NCBI GenBank assembly: GCA_033977485.1
Contig: CM066998.1
Span: 54,340,274-54,404,273, forward strand
Source: Hydrangea macrophylla
Taxonomy: Eukaryota > Streptophyta > Magnoliopsida > Cornales > Hydrangeaceae
Length of the DNA: 64,000 nucleotides
Direction: 5' to 3'
Of this stretch, positions 1 through 11,605 are shown piece after piece (position 1 is the stretch's first letter; the number at the start of each line of letters is the position of its first letter). The notes beneath the pieces are model-generated. The model had not been told where the DNA came from. It made no database searches and saw only the letters and a list, made by a program, of their open reading frames with translations. The translations under genes and the position numbers were made by a program.

Positions 1-947
1 ACCCATTTGTGCGGCTAATTTAGAGTTTAATGCCTATATGGGGGTTAATATTGACAGTTGAACTCTCCTAGGGCTAATTTTAACATTTACCCATGAAGCT
101 ATTTTATGAGAAATCGTAAATAGTTTCACTTTATTCCAAAAACACAGGGCGATTAAAAGTGTTCGCTTTTGAACACAGAGGTAAAGTGAAACTAGGCTAA
201 AATGTAATTGACCCTATTTATATATGAGTAATAATTTACACACAACTTTCACACAGTCTTTTGTGCACAACCTACAAAAGCATGTCTATCTACATTTTAC
301 ACACAACTTTTACACAACCTTTTGTGCACAACCTACAAAAGTGTGTCTATCTCTCTCTCTTCTGTGTCATTGTGGGTTCCACTGATATGACAGGATGACA
401 CAGGAGAGAGAGAGATAGACACACTTTTGTGGGTTGTGCGCAAAAGGTTGTGTGAAGGTTGTGTGTGAAGTTTTATGCTTTACATATACGCACTGAAAGC
501 ATATATATGTGTATCTCTATAGATTTTTGTATCTGTTTGTTGTTGTTTTTTTTTTTAAAGTTTTAGTGTTTGAAATGATTCCTTGTCATGTTATTGTTGT
601 GCATATTTGCAAATTGTACGGATTTTGCGTTTGAAAATGTGTGGATTGATTGGTTAGGGTTTAATCACTACAAGAATGTAACAGTAAATTAGTTAATGAT
701 GTGCACTCCTCCCCACGTTATCTTTGTGCTTTACTGCAAATATGCGTGTGGCACTACAATGAGTTGTTCTGTGTGTGTGTGTACTTTTTTTTCCCTGTTT
801 TGGTTTGCATTTCAGTGTAATATATTGGGGAACTATGTCTCTTGCTATATATGATCATTTGGATGTGTCATGTGTGAAAAGAGGATATGTCTATGTGTAA
901 TCACATTTTGACTTGCTTGTTGAATTTCGTCCTTCTTTTGCAGTTAG
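1..947. other. Non-coding left edge, probably intron of the UBC27-like gene
   Basis: No exon of the E2 gene was found here, although the first visible exon (948) starts inside a codon and must have upstream coding exons. The stretch is AT-rich with T-runs and holds one inverted-repeat MITE at about 241-471. The best reading is the 3' end of a long intron whose upstream exons lie outside the window. Confidence 0.5.
241..471. repeat. Inverted-repeat MITE with duplicated left arm
   Basis: The left arm carries CACAACTTTTACACAACC followed by a CAAAAGTGTGTCTATCTCTC block. The right arm is its reverse complement, ending near 471. The outer left arm (241-295) is a second, diverged copy of the same arm, so the left terminus is tandemly duplicated. 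The related arm motif with TGTGTCTATCTCTC also occurs in the MITEs at 8019-8214 and 23026-23174, which suggests one superfamily. No coding capacity. Confidence 0.65.
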
Positions 948-3900
948 GTATCCTTTTGAGCCACCCAAAATGCAGTTTGCCACAAAAGTCTGGTATGGAG
1001 AAACCTTGTGATTATATTCTTATGAATTTGTTTGTCTTTTTATTTATTGATGCTTTAGAGTTGTACATTACCATTACGTGTAATGTCATGTTGTACTCAC
1101 TATGAATGATTTTAAATGTGGGTATTAGCTAAAACAAAGAAGTAAGCAGTTGTCTGAATATCATTTCTTGTCCTGTGTGAATTAGTAGTGTTTTGTATTA
1201 GAAGATGAAACAGAAAAAACTTAGGAGTTGCCATGCAAGGCCAAAATGCGAATTAGTTTGATTGAGTAGGCACATATGCTGGAGTTATCAAAAGTAGATG
1301 AGTTGCACTGTAGCAGAAGCGTTCTTGACTCATATAAATACATGCTAGTATACAATACATTAAAATCTTATGTACAGTTGGTTCATACAAACTACTTGTG
1401 GCTTGTGCACATATCTTCAGGTCAGATTGATGTGAAGCCGGTGCTCCTTGATTAGAACTCAAGTGTAGTCATGATGCAGGCTGATATATATGGGTGTTTT
1501 TGTTTAGAGTTGTCTTTAGTTAGGGTGTTTCTTTTATTTTATTTTACTATTATATGGAGAGCCTATATGTAATTTTTACTTTTTTTCTTTGATAAATAAA
1601 AGAATGAGAGGCCTCAGGAGGCATTTGCGCCTAAGTGCACTTGCGCAAATGCCTAGACATATAAAGTAAGTTCTATATAATATATTTATACATAAAATGT
1701 GGATGAATTACATTTTATGCCCTCGTAGTTTACCCTTGCTTCAAGTTAGTCCATCCTCTTTCAATTGTGTCAATTAGGTTCTTGAATTTTGTAAGTTGAA
1801 GCAACGTGGTCCATGGGTTAGCCAACTGTTAAAAAGCAACTGGAAATCTATCATGTATGGGGCACGTGATAACTCATTGAGACCAAATGTGTCATTTGGC
1901 ATCTCTCTGCCAACAATAGAACACTGATGCTGCCATTCTCATAACCTACCTGCGGAGCTACTGTTTTTTTGCTGGTATTCAAAGGCTAATAAACACACAC
2001 GCACACATTTATATACATATATAGGGAGAGAAAGTGGAGCAAAAAGGTAGTTATGAGGCAGCCATGGACGAAGCAGTTCCAAGTAGCCGTGGTATGAGCA
2101 AATCACAATCACTAACACCAATGCCCATGGCAAATCAGTACTATTACCTAAACTGAAAGCAAAACAGGGGTTGTAGCTTTTTTGTTTCAAGTTTGGATTT
2201 GTATATCTGTATGTATATCTATATCTATATATATATATGCTAATACATGTATACATATTATAATATATAAAATGGGTGTGTGTGTGTGTGTATATATGAG
2301 CGGAGGAAGAGCCATAAATTGCAATTACAAAAAATCAAATCTATGTTGGGGTACAACAGGTTTAGGAAAAATTCAAAATCAAATTTGTTTGATTTTTCAA
2401 TGACTAGTTTAGAGTTCCTAGTCTTAGCTACAATAGGGTTTCAATTATGTAGCATGAACTGTTATAACCATGAGCCCTATCACCAAGGATTGATTCATGG
2501 GCTTCAAACGTATTTTGATTTCGATAAAAAATCAAGCAAGCTTCTCTGGTAATTAATGGGTTTAAGGGAAGTAGAGGGGCCTGTAAATGGAGATTTGGGT
2601 TTGATCAGAGACTTACACAGAGGGGAGGGAAGCTCTCTCATCAGGGAGAAGAAAACTCACACATAGGGCAGGGAAATAAGTGTCAAATGACATATTTGGC
2701 CTCAATGAGTTATCATGTGCCCCACACATGGCAGGTTTCCGTTTGATTTTTAACAGTTGGCTAACCCAAGAATCACATTGATGCAATGTACAAAATTCAG
2801 GACTTAATTGTCGCAATTGAAAGAGGAGGGACAAAATTGAAACAAGGTGTAAACTACAAGGGTATAAAATGTAATTAACCCTTAAAATGTAAATTTTTTT
2901 TTTGAAGTCCATTATTAATTTATCTATTTCTGTTTTAGTTACCACGGTATTTGACCTCAATCATCAGTGAGCATAAGGAACTTTGTAGGACTTTAACATC
3001 GGTTTCCTTAATTATACTTATCAGTTTCCTTCTGTTTTGAAAGAACTTTGTAGCAAAAGGAATATAATTAAAGGCGTTAATATACCTTTATACTAGTAGC
3101 TAACATGCTTCTCAGTGTGTGTCCAACCAGAAATGTCGGACAGATATCCCATGATTCTTGGTGTGGTAAATACTATGCTTATGAGTTATAAATTTTTGGT
3201 GTAATATGAGATTTGAGGCCTCTACATTGATTTCTAGTAGATTGTGGAAAATTGTTGCTCTTTATTGGTCATGTTATATTAGTTATCACAAAAGGAGAAA
3301 CTGTAAAAGAAATGAAAAGAAAAGAACATGGAGTGAAAAAGAAGAAGAGGAAGAATTGTCATAGTTTTTCTACAGATCAACTGCTTGCAAATTGTATTTT
3401 TTCTTGATACTTAGGGACCACCTCTATTGCACGGACACATCAATTTAGGTACAGTGTCCATGTTGGACATGTGAAAAAATTTGTATCACTCTTTTTTACA
3501 TCGGATGCACGCCGTGAAGGCAGCCAGGCAAGGGGGCATGGACATGACACTAGTGGCTCCTTTGAAAATGTTTTCAAATTTTTGAGGGAAAGGTCTTTGT
3601 ATAATACAGTGGATAACTGGATATATAATTGGTTTTGTTGAAAATTTGGGTACAGGAGTGGACACGGCATGATATACTATGTAATTATAATTAAATCACT
3701 GTGCCCTAGCCGTGACCATGTCTTATATTTTTAAGATTTGCTGTCTCTTTGCCTATCTGTCGTGTCCGTATTCATGCTACATAGGAGATCTGAACTTTTG
3801 GGCAGTTAAACAAACCTCCCAAATAATTGAAACCTGTATGTATCTATTTGATTGGACATCACCTGTTGAAAACTTGAAGGCACCCTAACATCAGTAGTCA

Positions 3901-4834
3901 AAATGGAGCAATACGTCTGGACATCCTGAAGGACCAGTGGAGTCCAGATTGCACTTTGAAGACAACACTTCTTTCTGTTCAAGCACTACTCTCTTCCCCT
4001 GAACCTCATGATCCACAAGATGATGTAGTGGCGCAACAGGTATTTTCTGTCGTCCTTGTTGAAAAGCCTTTTCAAATTTATTTGAAATGTTTACTGGTCA
4101 TTATGTGTGGATAATGCTATTTCTAGGAGATTATTAGGTTGTGTTTGGGAATGCTTAATATGGAATTTAGTTCAGTCCCAGCTCACTTTCTAGTTTCTAA
4201 AAGGTTTTAGTGACCAGTGAGAACCAAAGTTATGTTGCTTTGGCAAAGAACCTGTTTAGAGATTAGACTCGACATGGACTACTGTGTAAGAATTGAACAT
4301 TCAAGCAAACACTTGGATTTACAGAACCGGTTCACTGTCTTCCCAAACACCCCCTTAGTCTAGAACTTTTGCCATTCGTTCTTAATGTTTCATGTATGGA
4401 CATTTCAGTATCTTAGAGACTATCAGATCTTTGAGAGCACGGCTCGTTACTGGACAGAAGCTTTTGCTAAGCCATCATCTCTTGGGGTTGAGGAAAAGGT
4501 GTGTGGACTTTCTATATGCTTTCCTTTCCTTTCCTTCTGTGTTGTCCTTTCTTTGTGCTACAAATTCTTCTCCAAAACAGTAGAAATAGCTGCTCAATAC
4601 GATCTTGTATTGTATAATGCATTCTCACCTCCATAACATGATCTTCAAGTACAGAAATTTCTGAGAAGAGTGAGACCTTTGCAGGTACAAAAATTTGTGG
4701 AAATGGGCTATCACGAATCTATGGTGCGGAGTATATTGGAAACTGCTGGAGGTGATGAAAACAGGGCTCTTGACACGCTTTGCGTCCTATATAAGTCTGT
4801 GCCAGCTACTTTTTTTGGTCGTCCACATGGCTGA
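948..4834 (+). CDS. UBC27: UBC27-like ubiquitin-conjugating enzyme E2 with UBA domain, 5'-partial; active-site Cys read as Arg
   Basis: Four exons join in frame: 948-992, 3880-4039, 4409-4498 and 4685-4834 (stop TGA 4832-4834). All introns are GT-AG and all phases agree; the W before HPNI is rebuilt across the first intron. The product carries [15 protein letters not shown], the HPNI motif, [10 protein letters not shown], then [12 protein letters not shown] and a C-terminal UBA-type segment ([20 protein letters not shown]). This is the order of plant UBC27, a soluble E2 of about 190 residues that takes ubiquitin from E1 onto a Cys. The N-terminal exons are outside the window. The catalytic Cys expected in GAICLDIL is CGT (Arg) at 3914-3916, and the usual SPALTL is SPDCTL. 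The frame is otherwise open, so this is either a recently inactivated copy, a UEV-like non-catalytic variant, or a base error. The first intron carries a MULE MITE. Identification of the family is firm; activity is doubtful. Confidence 0.85.
1701..2881. mobile_element. Mutator-like MITE with long TIRs, 9-bp target duplication
   Basis: Terminal inverted repeats of roughly 190 bp run inward from about 1701 (GGATGAATTACATTTTATGC) and 2881 (reverse complement GGGTTAATTACATTTTATAC). The flanks ATAAAATGT (1692-1700) and TTAAAATGT (2882-2890) match at 8 of 9 bases, the duplication length expected for Mutator-like elements. The interior has no transposase frame and holds AT/GT microsatellites. It lies in the large intron of the UBC27-like gene. 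Confidence 0.75.
4135..4361. repeat. hAT-like MITE in a UBC27-like intron
   Basis: The ends TAGGTTGTGTTTGGGAATG and CTTCCCAAACACCCCCTTAG are inverted copies of the TAGGGNNTGTTTGGNAA terminus seen in many plant hAT MITEs. It sits in the intron between exons 3880-4039 and 4409-4498. No clear target duplication was found. Confidence 0.55.
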
Positions 4835-5168
4835 AAATTATACCAAAGAGGGATTTATCTCGATACAAGTTTTTCTTATCTAGTTAGGTTCTTTATGTGA
4901 TTCTCAGTAGTCTTTCCTTTGTCGCTGGGTACATTTCTTCATCACTCTTCAATATCTTCTAATGTCACTGTTATTTTATTATTTTTTGCTTTAATCACAT
5001 CGATTGAATATTTTTACTTGAACCTTGGGAGTCATGAACCACAGATACTCAGAACCACCATTATTAATTTATTTTCACTTTCATCCTCATAGTCTTGATT
5101 CTTATTACCGGTCGGTAAAGAGGGAAACCCTAAACCAAATCAGAATGTTGCTGGTGGCTCTCCTTCAC

Positions 5169-5170
<2 letters not shown>

Positions 5171-5208
<38 letters not shown>
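5171..5208 (+). repeat. (CT)n microsatellite
   Basis: A pure CT run of about 19 units at the 5' border of the F-box pseudogene homology. Confidence 0.9.
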
Positions 5209-5211
<3 letters not shown>

Positions 5212-5264
5212 CCCATGCACCGAGTCGTAATAATAGCTTCTCTCTCCAAAAAATAGCCAACACC

Positions 5265-6004
5265 TCTAGATCAGTCCCCAACCTCATTTTCACCAGCCAT
5301 AAACTAGCGGATCATGTTTTCGACTTCGTTCGTTTTGTCGATAAAACCCAAAATCTTCAAATTCAGTCTGTATTTGGAATATGCATCACATTTTGACTCT
5401 CATATCAACACGTGGATTCGATTAGCCACGAGGTGCGATGTACAAGAGCTCTCCATAGATCTCATACCTATTGGGCCAATTGGTACCTACAATTTGCCCC
5501 CAACACACATTTAGCTGCTCATCAGTAGCCAAGTTGGAATTGAATTGCTGTAATGTTGTGCCAAAAAGCTGTAATTACTTGGAAATCGCTTAAGAATACT
5601 TTTGGCTACACTATTCAGAGGTGAGTGGAGAATACAGAGCGTTGTATCAGGTAGTCCATTGTTGGAAGTTTTGGAATTGAATTTCTGTAGAGGATTTAAA
5701 CGTCTGGATGTGGTTTATACAAGCGTGAGAAAATTAATAATCAATGGGTATTGGTGTTACAATGATGAACAAGAGTCTATATTCCAAATTTTGGCTCCTA
5801 ATCTTCAGTCATTGGAGATTATGGGAGATTTGAAACCAAGGACATGTCGTCCGCTGGTTAATATGTTTGTCTCTAGTTGATGCCAACCTTAGTTTTTGCT
5901 GCACGATATCTGTTCAACACAGCCAATCATATCGAAACATGTTTAAAGAACTTCTTCAATGCGTTAATCATGTCAAAGAACTTACATTCGCATTTATGTA
6001 TATA
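5265..6004 (+). pseudogene. F-box/LRR (FBD-type) gene remnant
   Basis: Three forward frames in succession give parts of a plant F-box/LRR protein. SVPNLIFTSHKLADHVFDFV is at about 5265-5340. YLEYASHFDSHINTWIRLAT and CDVQELSIDLIPIGPIGTYN follow at about 5370-5505. VVSGSPLLEVLELNFCRGFK through NLQSLEIMGDL covers about 5640-5840, and FKELLQCVNHVKELTFA ends near 5995. These are the leucine-rich segments that follow an F-box in SCF substrate receptors. At least two frameshifts and stops separate the pieces, the N-terminal F-box itself is missing (the homology starts after a CT microsatellite), and the 3' end is cut exactly where a Helitron terminus begins at 6005. Family assignment is confident; the copy is non-functional as it stands. 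Confidence 0.75.
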
Positions 6005-6798
6005 CTAGTCTTAAAGCACGTGCTTTGCACGTGGTGGTGGACAAGAGGGTGGATAATAATAAATTGAACTATCTAACCACTTGACTCGTACAAATAATTT
6101 TTTAAAATACTTATGAAAAGTATTAAAAGCTAGGAGAATTCACATAAGATGCCTAATATTAAAGTATTTGGATTATATAGTATATTTATAAGTGGTGAAG
6201 TGACATACTGAAACACTTCCTAATTATTCACTTTAATTTATGTCATAAGTCTTTGAAAATATTCTGACAATTTAACTATATTCCGTTATTCTAATTATGT
6301 GATCATAAGGATGCAAGTTAGAGCAGAAATTCCGAAACCAATTCGGAAGACTACGATCATGAAATCGTAAAATTAGTTTTGAATTGCAATCATCGAAAAT
6401 TTGAAAAATTGCACCCAAAAAAAAAAAAAAAAACATATTCGAATCGAAATGGAGATGGAAATTTTAAAATTTTAATTTCCAAAATATTATGGACAACTTC
6501 TAGCCAGAGAATTCTAGAATAGATTCAATATATGCCTATATATTTTATTTTCAATACTTCTAACATGAAAGGTTTTATTTTAAAATTCCAATAAAAAAAC
6601 TAATTTCAAAATCCGTGCAATAAATTAAAATTCCAAAATTTTGGAATCTGATTGGAATTTTGAAATTTTGAAGTTTCGGAATCAGAATGAGCATCTCTAT
6701 ATATTTAAAAAATTATATGATATTTTTTTAATACATCAATTCTGATCTGATCCATCCGAAAATTAGCGCCATGTGTTCATATATATTTCTTTTATAGA
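6005..6798 (-). mobile_element. Non-autonomous Helitron (minus strand)
   Basis: The minus-strand 3' end is CTAG (6005-6008), preceded by a CACGTG..CACGTG hairpin (6017-6033) about 8 nt away, and is flanked by the host T. The minus-strand 5' end fits TCTATAAAAG starting at 6798, preceded by A. Insertion between A and T without target duplication is the Helitron signature. The interior is AT-rich with no Rep/helicase frame. The 3' end is well supported; the 5' boundary is inferred. Confidence 0.65.
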
Positions 6799-8018
6799 TT
6801 ATGTTGAGGGGAACCCCTTCATAGGCTCTAGAGATGAATAATTATGTGATTAATACTTTTTATGAGCATAATTTTAGTTGCAGTAAGATGAAGAAGGGTT
6901 TTGTTAGTAACTTGTTTTTTCTCTTCTAAATTACAAACTAACAAACACATCCTCACATATTTATTTGAATAAATTTGTGGTGAAATATTGAATGCTAGTA
7001 GCTCGGGTCAAGAAATTTTAGCAAAGAATAAAAGAAACGCCTTTACATTAAATCCTACGATAATCGATCAATTAACTTTATGGACCCAAAGGCTACAAAA
7101 ATAATCAAATTCCTATCTTTAACTGTCCGGTATCATGCATACATATTTTGAACACCAATATATACACAAAATTTTATTTTACTAATGAGATCACTGTTAC
7201 CATAATCATGTCTTTATGGGATGTCAACATGTATCTCAAGAATGGTTACTAATCCATGAAAAGAAGAAAAACACACCAATTGTTGTCTTATCTTTTTCCA
7301 GTCAAATTTCTAGATTCCCAATAAAGATTGCATTCAAGGCCAATCCATAGATAGGCCTTTCTAAACTTTCACAATGTAATTACATCAATAGATATATATC
7401 ATTCATTGATCCCCACAAAACACAACAAAAAAAAAAATGAATTGACAAAGCCAGAAGCACAAAACCTGTGGATATAATGAAATTTTAGTCTTATGCTTCA
7501 TATTGTTTTACCTTTTTTCCAACAAAGGTTTTGGATATAAAGTGTTAACGTTTTCTATGGTCTGAAATTAAATTTATTTCATTTTTTCTTATTCTTTGTC
7601 TAAAGCATTTCGTAATTGCTTTGAAGAGTTATGAGTTAACATGCACTAATCAAGTAAAAACTTGATGAAATACACAACACTTAAAAAATTGAAGCAAGGG
7701 TAGTTCTTGACTAATTTTTTTTTTTTATCAAAATCTATACACTACACAACGAAAAAGATGTACAAATGGCTATGTGATGTGAAAGGAGGAAGAAAAACCA
7801 GTGATGTGAATTTTAATAAATTAAGCTACTTTAATTAGCTTCCTAATGCCAAAGGTTGTTGAAATTTATTAGGATTCTTAATCCATGTATCTCTACTATT
7901 TTTTCTGTCAAAGGTTTTTGACCTTAAATAGGATTCCTAAATGATTTTCCAAAGATAACAAATATGGCAGGAATCTGTGAATTTGCTCAAAATGTCTCAC
8001 GATTCATGTCATCAAAAT
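6799..8018. other. AT-rich intergenic DNA, no gene recognised
   Basis: No frame longer than noise, no splice-consistent exon series and no repeat with defined ends was found. Several A/T homopolymers are present. Confidence 0.5.
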
Positions 8019-8214
8019 GGGTAACTCTTGGGGCACATAAGAATCTCACATAAACAAGATACATAAACCACAATGTGTCTATCTCTCTCCTGGTGGGGTC
8101 CACTGATGTTGTGGGGTCCACAGAGTCAGTGGGATCCACAGAGGAGAGAGATGGACACATAAAATTTATGTATCTTGTTTATGTAAGATTCTTATGTGCC
8201 CCAAGAGTTATCCC
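8019..8214. repeat. Near-perfect stem-loop MITE with target duplication
   Basis: Left arm GGGTAACTCTTGGGGCACAT and the right arm, its reverse complement with few changes, fold the whole element into one hairpin around a GGGGTCCAC-rich loop. The flanks ATCAAAA (8011-8017 and 8215-8221) are identical, giving a 7-8 bp target duplication. No coding capacity. Confidence 0.8.
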
Positions 8215-8394
8215 ATCAAAAAATTATATGCCATTTTTTGTTTCTATTTAATTGTTATATACATACATATATATACTTTATTAAAGAAGATGTGGGTTAT
8301 CTTAAAATATGTGACGATTCATAAAACCATATTAATAAAGATTATATCCAAAAATAAAAAAAGAGGACTCTTATGGACACACCAAAAAAAAAAA

Positions 8395-8504
8395 AAAAAA
8401 AGTGGCATACTAAAGTTTATAAAACTCTAAGAGAAAAACTTAAGCAAAAGTGCACCGATTGATAAAAGTGTAAAACACTTATGGGCATCGGTGCACTTAT
8501 ATAT

Positions 8505-8508
<4 letters not shown>
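8395..8508 (+). repeat. Dispersed hairpin repeat, copy 1
   Basis: It contains AAGTGCACCGAT and its complement ATCGGTGCACTT around AAAACACTTATGGG. The same unit, about 80% alike by eye, recurs at 55083-55196, so this is an interspersed repeat, probably a small MITE. It runs into an (AT)n/(GT)n microsatellite at 8497-8537. Confidence 0.55.
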
Positions 8509-8537
<29 letters not shown>

Positions 8538-8651
8538 ATTCAGGTTAGTAATTCTTTGCATATGCAGGTTCATCTAGTAAAAGTGTTACAATTCTTAAGC
8601 GATGAATCTGATGATGATTGCAGTACTTTCTTTCTTCTTAGTTTTTTTTAT

Positions 8652-9171
8652 GGTTAAATACACTCACACCCTCCTGTAGTTTGGCCGATTTGCACTTACC
8701 TTTTTATGGTTTAAATTTTGACACTAATATCCCATGTGGTTCGAATTATAGTGCAACCGTTAAAATTTCCTAATGGAGCAAGCTGAAATGACCAAATTAT
8801 TTCCAAGTTTTTATAACAATATTAAGAACAAAATTTGTTTACTTCAATTCGTTTAGGGAGAAACATATGGTTTTGAATTGGGTGAAAAAGAATCTTCAAC
8901 ACTTCTTAGGATTTTCTTGGTATCAGTCATGTGCTTGACCCAAAGAAAATGATTTATGACTTATTTTTCCTTTTAATATGACTTTCTAGGACCAAAGAGT
9001 CATTTAACCCTTCAAATTAGGACTCCCAAGTGTAAAACCATGAATTTGGATGTAAAAAGTCATGGTTGCACTTTAGTCTGAACTATTGGGGGTATTACTA
9101 CCAAAATTTAAAACATAGGGAGGTAAGTGCAAATCGGCTAAACCACAAGGGGTGTAAGTGTATTTTAAACC
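8652..9171. mobile_element. MULE-type MITE
   Basis: TIRs begin GGTTAAATACACTCACACCC (left) and, reversed, GGTTTAAAATACACTTACAC (right), followed by a shared GCCGATTTGCACTTACC block. The flanking 9-mers TTTTTTTAT and ATTATTTAT agree at 7 of 9. There is no transposase frame. Confidence 0.65.
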
Positions 9172-9235
9172 ATTATTTATTTATTGTTATTCTTGCTCTA
9201 CATTCGTGTTTCTTCCTCTTCTGGGGATGCACGAT

Positions 9236-9431
9236 TAGGCCTGTAAACGGATCGAATTTGTGATAGCTGGATTCGAAAAGATCCCGTTAACTAAATCTGA
9301 ATCCGATCCGATAAAAAATTCGTTCTGTTTGCTAACAAAATATTTGGATTCGGATTCGGATTCGGATATTATTATCGAATATTTGCTGTCGTGTTCGGAT
9401 CAGATTTAAATCCGATCCGTTTACAGGTCTA
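9236..9431. repeat. Short TIR element (TAGGCCTGTAAACGGATC ends)
   Basis: The left end TAGGCCTGTAAACGGATC and the right end (reversed TAGACCTGTAAACGGATC) form TIRs. The interior repeats GATTCG and CCGATCCG motifs. It is non-coding and immediately followed by the 37-nt palindrome at 9434. Confidence 0.6.
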
Positions 9432-9433
9432 TA

Positions 9434-9470
9434 CAAAATGATGCATCGTGCTGCACGATGCATCATTTTG
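9434..9470. repeat. Perfect 37-nt palindrome
   Basis: Arms CAAAATGATGCATCGTGC and GCACGATGCATCATTTTG are exact reverse complements separated by a single T. An 18-bp stem with a 1-nt loop can only form as a cruciform in DNA or with an opened loop in RNA. GATGCACGAT, part of the arm, also occurs just left of the adjacent TIR element (9226-9235). Confidence 0.85.
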
Positions 9471-9635
9471 CATTAAATTATGTTGTGTTTGGTACAGAGT
9501 ATAGACATAGCATTTTCATCCATAGTACATGTACGATGTATTTACCATTGTCGGTATGCTTTAGATACGGAGAGGAAAAATGAGGAATAGATAGACATGA
9601 AACGAACAAAATGTTACATCGAAAGTTTATTATTT

Positions 9636-9808
9636 TTTTTTTGGTAATTGGGGTTGTCCAGGTCAGTTTGCGTGCACCTCGACTATATCCCCGAGGCCTT
9701 GCAGTCACCGGGTGAATTTTTCAGTAGTCACGCTCCCCATGACTCGAATACTAAACCTCTTGGATAGTACACCCAAAAAACTTACCAGTCGACCACAAAG
9801 AATGTGAT
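9636..9808 (-). mobile_element. tRNA-derived SINE (Au-like)
   Basis: Read on the minus strand it starts with a tRNA-like head. A box-A-like TGGTCGACTGG lies near 9787, and a box-B-like GTATTCGAGTC near 9745. The body contains GTCGAGGTGCACGCAAACTG (about 9664-9684), and the element ends in an A-rich tail complementary to the T-run at 9630-9641. The body resembles widespread angiosperm Au-type SINEs. Boundaries are approximate. Confidence 0.6.
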
Positions 9809-9930
9809 TGATACATCGAAAGTTATATGTTGCACAAATTTTTTTTTGAAAGGCAAAATTCATTAATAAGTAAGTCATGGAGCCAAAAAAAAAAAACACA
9901 TACATCATTCTGAAAGACCAACCCCCCACC

Positions 9931-9962
<32 letters not shown>

Positions 9963-11382
9963 CCACGCCAAAAAGCCACCTCTAGTGTACACATATACAT
10001 CATTCTGAAAGAATAAAAAAAAAATCCAAACCACGTTTTCAGGATCCCAATTTGGAACGTTCTCCAATTTGGGAGTTTGAAATATAGTCAAACGGACATT
10101 CATCCCAAAAGCGAGAAGCTTACAGCCCAGCAACTTTTTTTTTTTTTTTTTCTCCGGAAAAAGGTAAATTTCAGCAACTGTTTACACACACTCAAGCTCA
10201 ATCAAATGCGTGTAGACTTTTGTTTCCCAAATTCGACCTCTTTCTTTAAAAGATTGCGAATAATAATCTCCCATACTAATTCTTTTCCTTTCAAAGCAGC
10301 AAGGTAATAATGTTGAAAAGAACAAAGATGAGTGGGGAAGGTATGCACTGGCGGACTCAGAACTTTAATTCAATGGGAGCAAAATTTTTACGGGAGTTTG
10401 AGGTTAGCGCCCCCGACTGAATTTTTTTTTAGTAGATATAATATAATTTTATATGATTTTTTAATTTTTTTATTTACATATGTTTCGTGTATATATAGGT
10501 GGTTGAAAATTCTGTGTGCGCTTTTGTCTATCTCACGGAAAAAGAGCAAGATGAAGTTTTTTTTTTCCCCTCTAAATAGGAGTAAGAGGAGGTTAATGAT
10601 GGATATGGGGTCTTTGAGTCTTTCGAGTGCTTCTGCGAAACTTTAAACTTCATCTGCGTGTGAACTTTTTTTTTGTTTTAATAGAAAATGCCTTATGGGA
10701 TGCTAGGGGACTGTAGGTGGTATTTGTTTTACTTTTTGGTTTTTTATTATATAGCAACATATACATATATAGATATATATATATATATACAGTTTATAAT
10801 ACTAAAAATTTAAGAGTGAGAACAAGTTGTCAATTAAAACCTTGTCAATTAAAACCGTGTCAAAGTTCCTCAAAGTTCTAAAATTTACAACAGAATAATG
10901 CTATGCTTCCTAAATTTCTATTTCAAAAGTGCTTCACAGAATTTGTCTGTTAGTTGATTTTCGAAATCCCCTCACATATACCCAGAATGTTAGCAAAGAA
11001 ACACTATCATGATACAGTTGATACTTGACTTTAACAGTGCCTTCACAGGAAACTATCATGTATCATGAATAATCATGTCGCCCATGTTCAAACACCACAA
11101 AGGGCTCACCATCCATAAGAGGGTTTGATAATTTGTAGATAAATGGGAGATCTATTAATTCCTAAATTGGGAAGATCGATCATATTCAAAATACAAATCC
11201 TTCTAGATATGGATGCTTTCATGCTTTAATGCCCAATTTGCACCACGTACGTAATTCCTCATAGGCCAAAATAAAAAATCCTCATGGGCAAAGTTATGTC
11301 ACATCTTCATAAGAACATCTTCCACTATCTTCACAATCAAAAAATTTATTTAAGACACTTAGCAATAACCAATTTTTACCTC
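9809..11382. other. Intergenic DNA, no gene recognised
   Basis: It holds long A and T homopolymers (for example 9939-9961 and 10136-10151) and an (AT)n at 10767-10790. A stretch at about 10350-10440 (GGCGGACTCAGAAC through GCGCCCCCGACTG) looks like a degraded dispersed repeat. Short frames here are homopolymer-driven and were not accepted. Confidence 0.45.
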
Positions 11383-11605
11383 TGTGACATGAGTGGGGTT
11401 AGTAGGTAAGAAGTTAGTAACACACGCACACACAAGGGGGGTGGGGTCTCATACCTCACTTTAAAGAAACTCTCCCTTGCTTTGCTCTCCAAAGCGAGAA
11501 TTGAACCCACAATCTCTCCATTGGAGGAATGGACCCTGGCCAAGTCGGCTACAGCCGGTTGGTGGCAATAACCCACTTCATCATGCACTATGTTTTCATC
11601 TAACA
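11383..11605 (-). mobile_element. tRNA-derived SINE-like repeat
   Basis: On the minus strand a tRNA-like region shows TAGCCGACTTGG (box A-like, near 11550) and GGTTCAATTC (box B-like, near 11501), followed by a body with GAGACCCCACCCCCC and TGTGTGTGTTACTAAC. The order and spacing of the two boxes fit a Pol III promoter. A and B boxes are degenerate enough that a diverged fragment is possible. Confidence 0.5.

Noticed and set aside
3421..3790. Possible element with CACGGACAC/GTGTCCGTG ends, similar text at 17700-17790 and 57840-57975
   Set aside because: The shared text is a recurring GACACG-type repeat, but ends, target duplications and alignable length could not be fixed by eye.
5025..5260. 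Frame with a Leu/Ser run suggesting a signal peptide
   Set aside because: The hydrophobic run is the (CT)n microsatellite translated. The real homology starts only after it.
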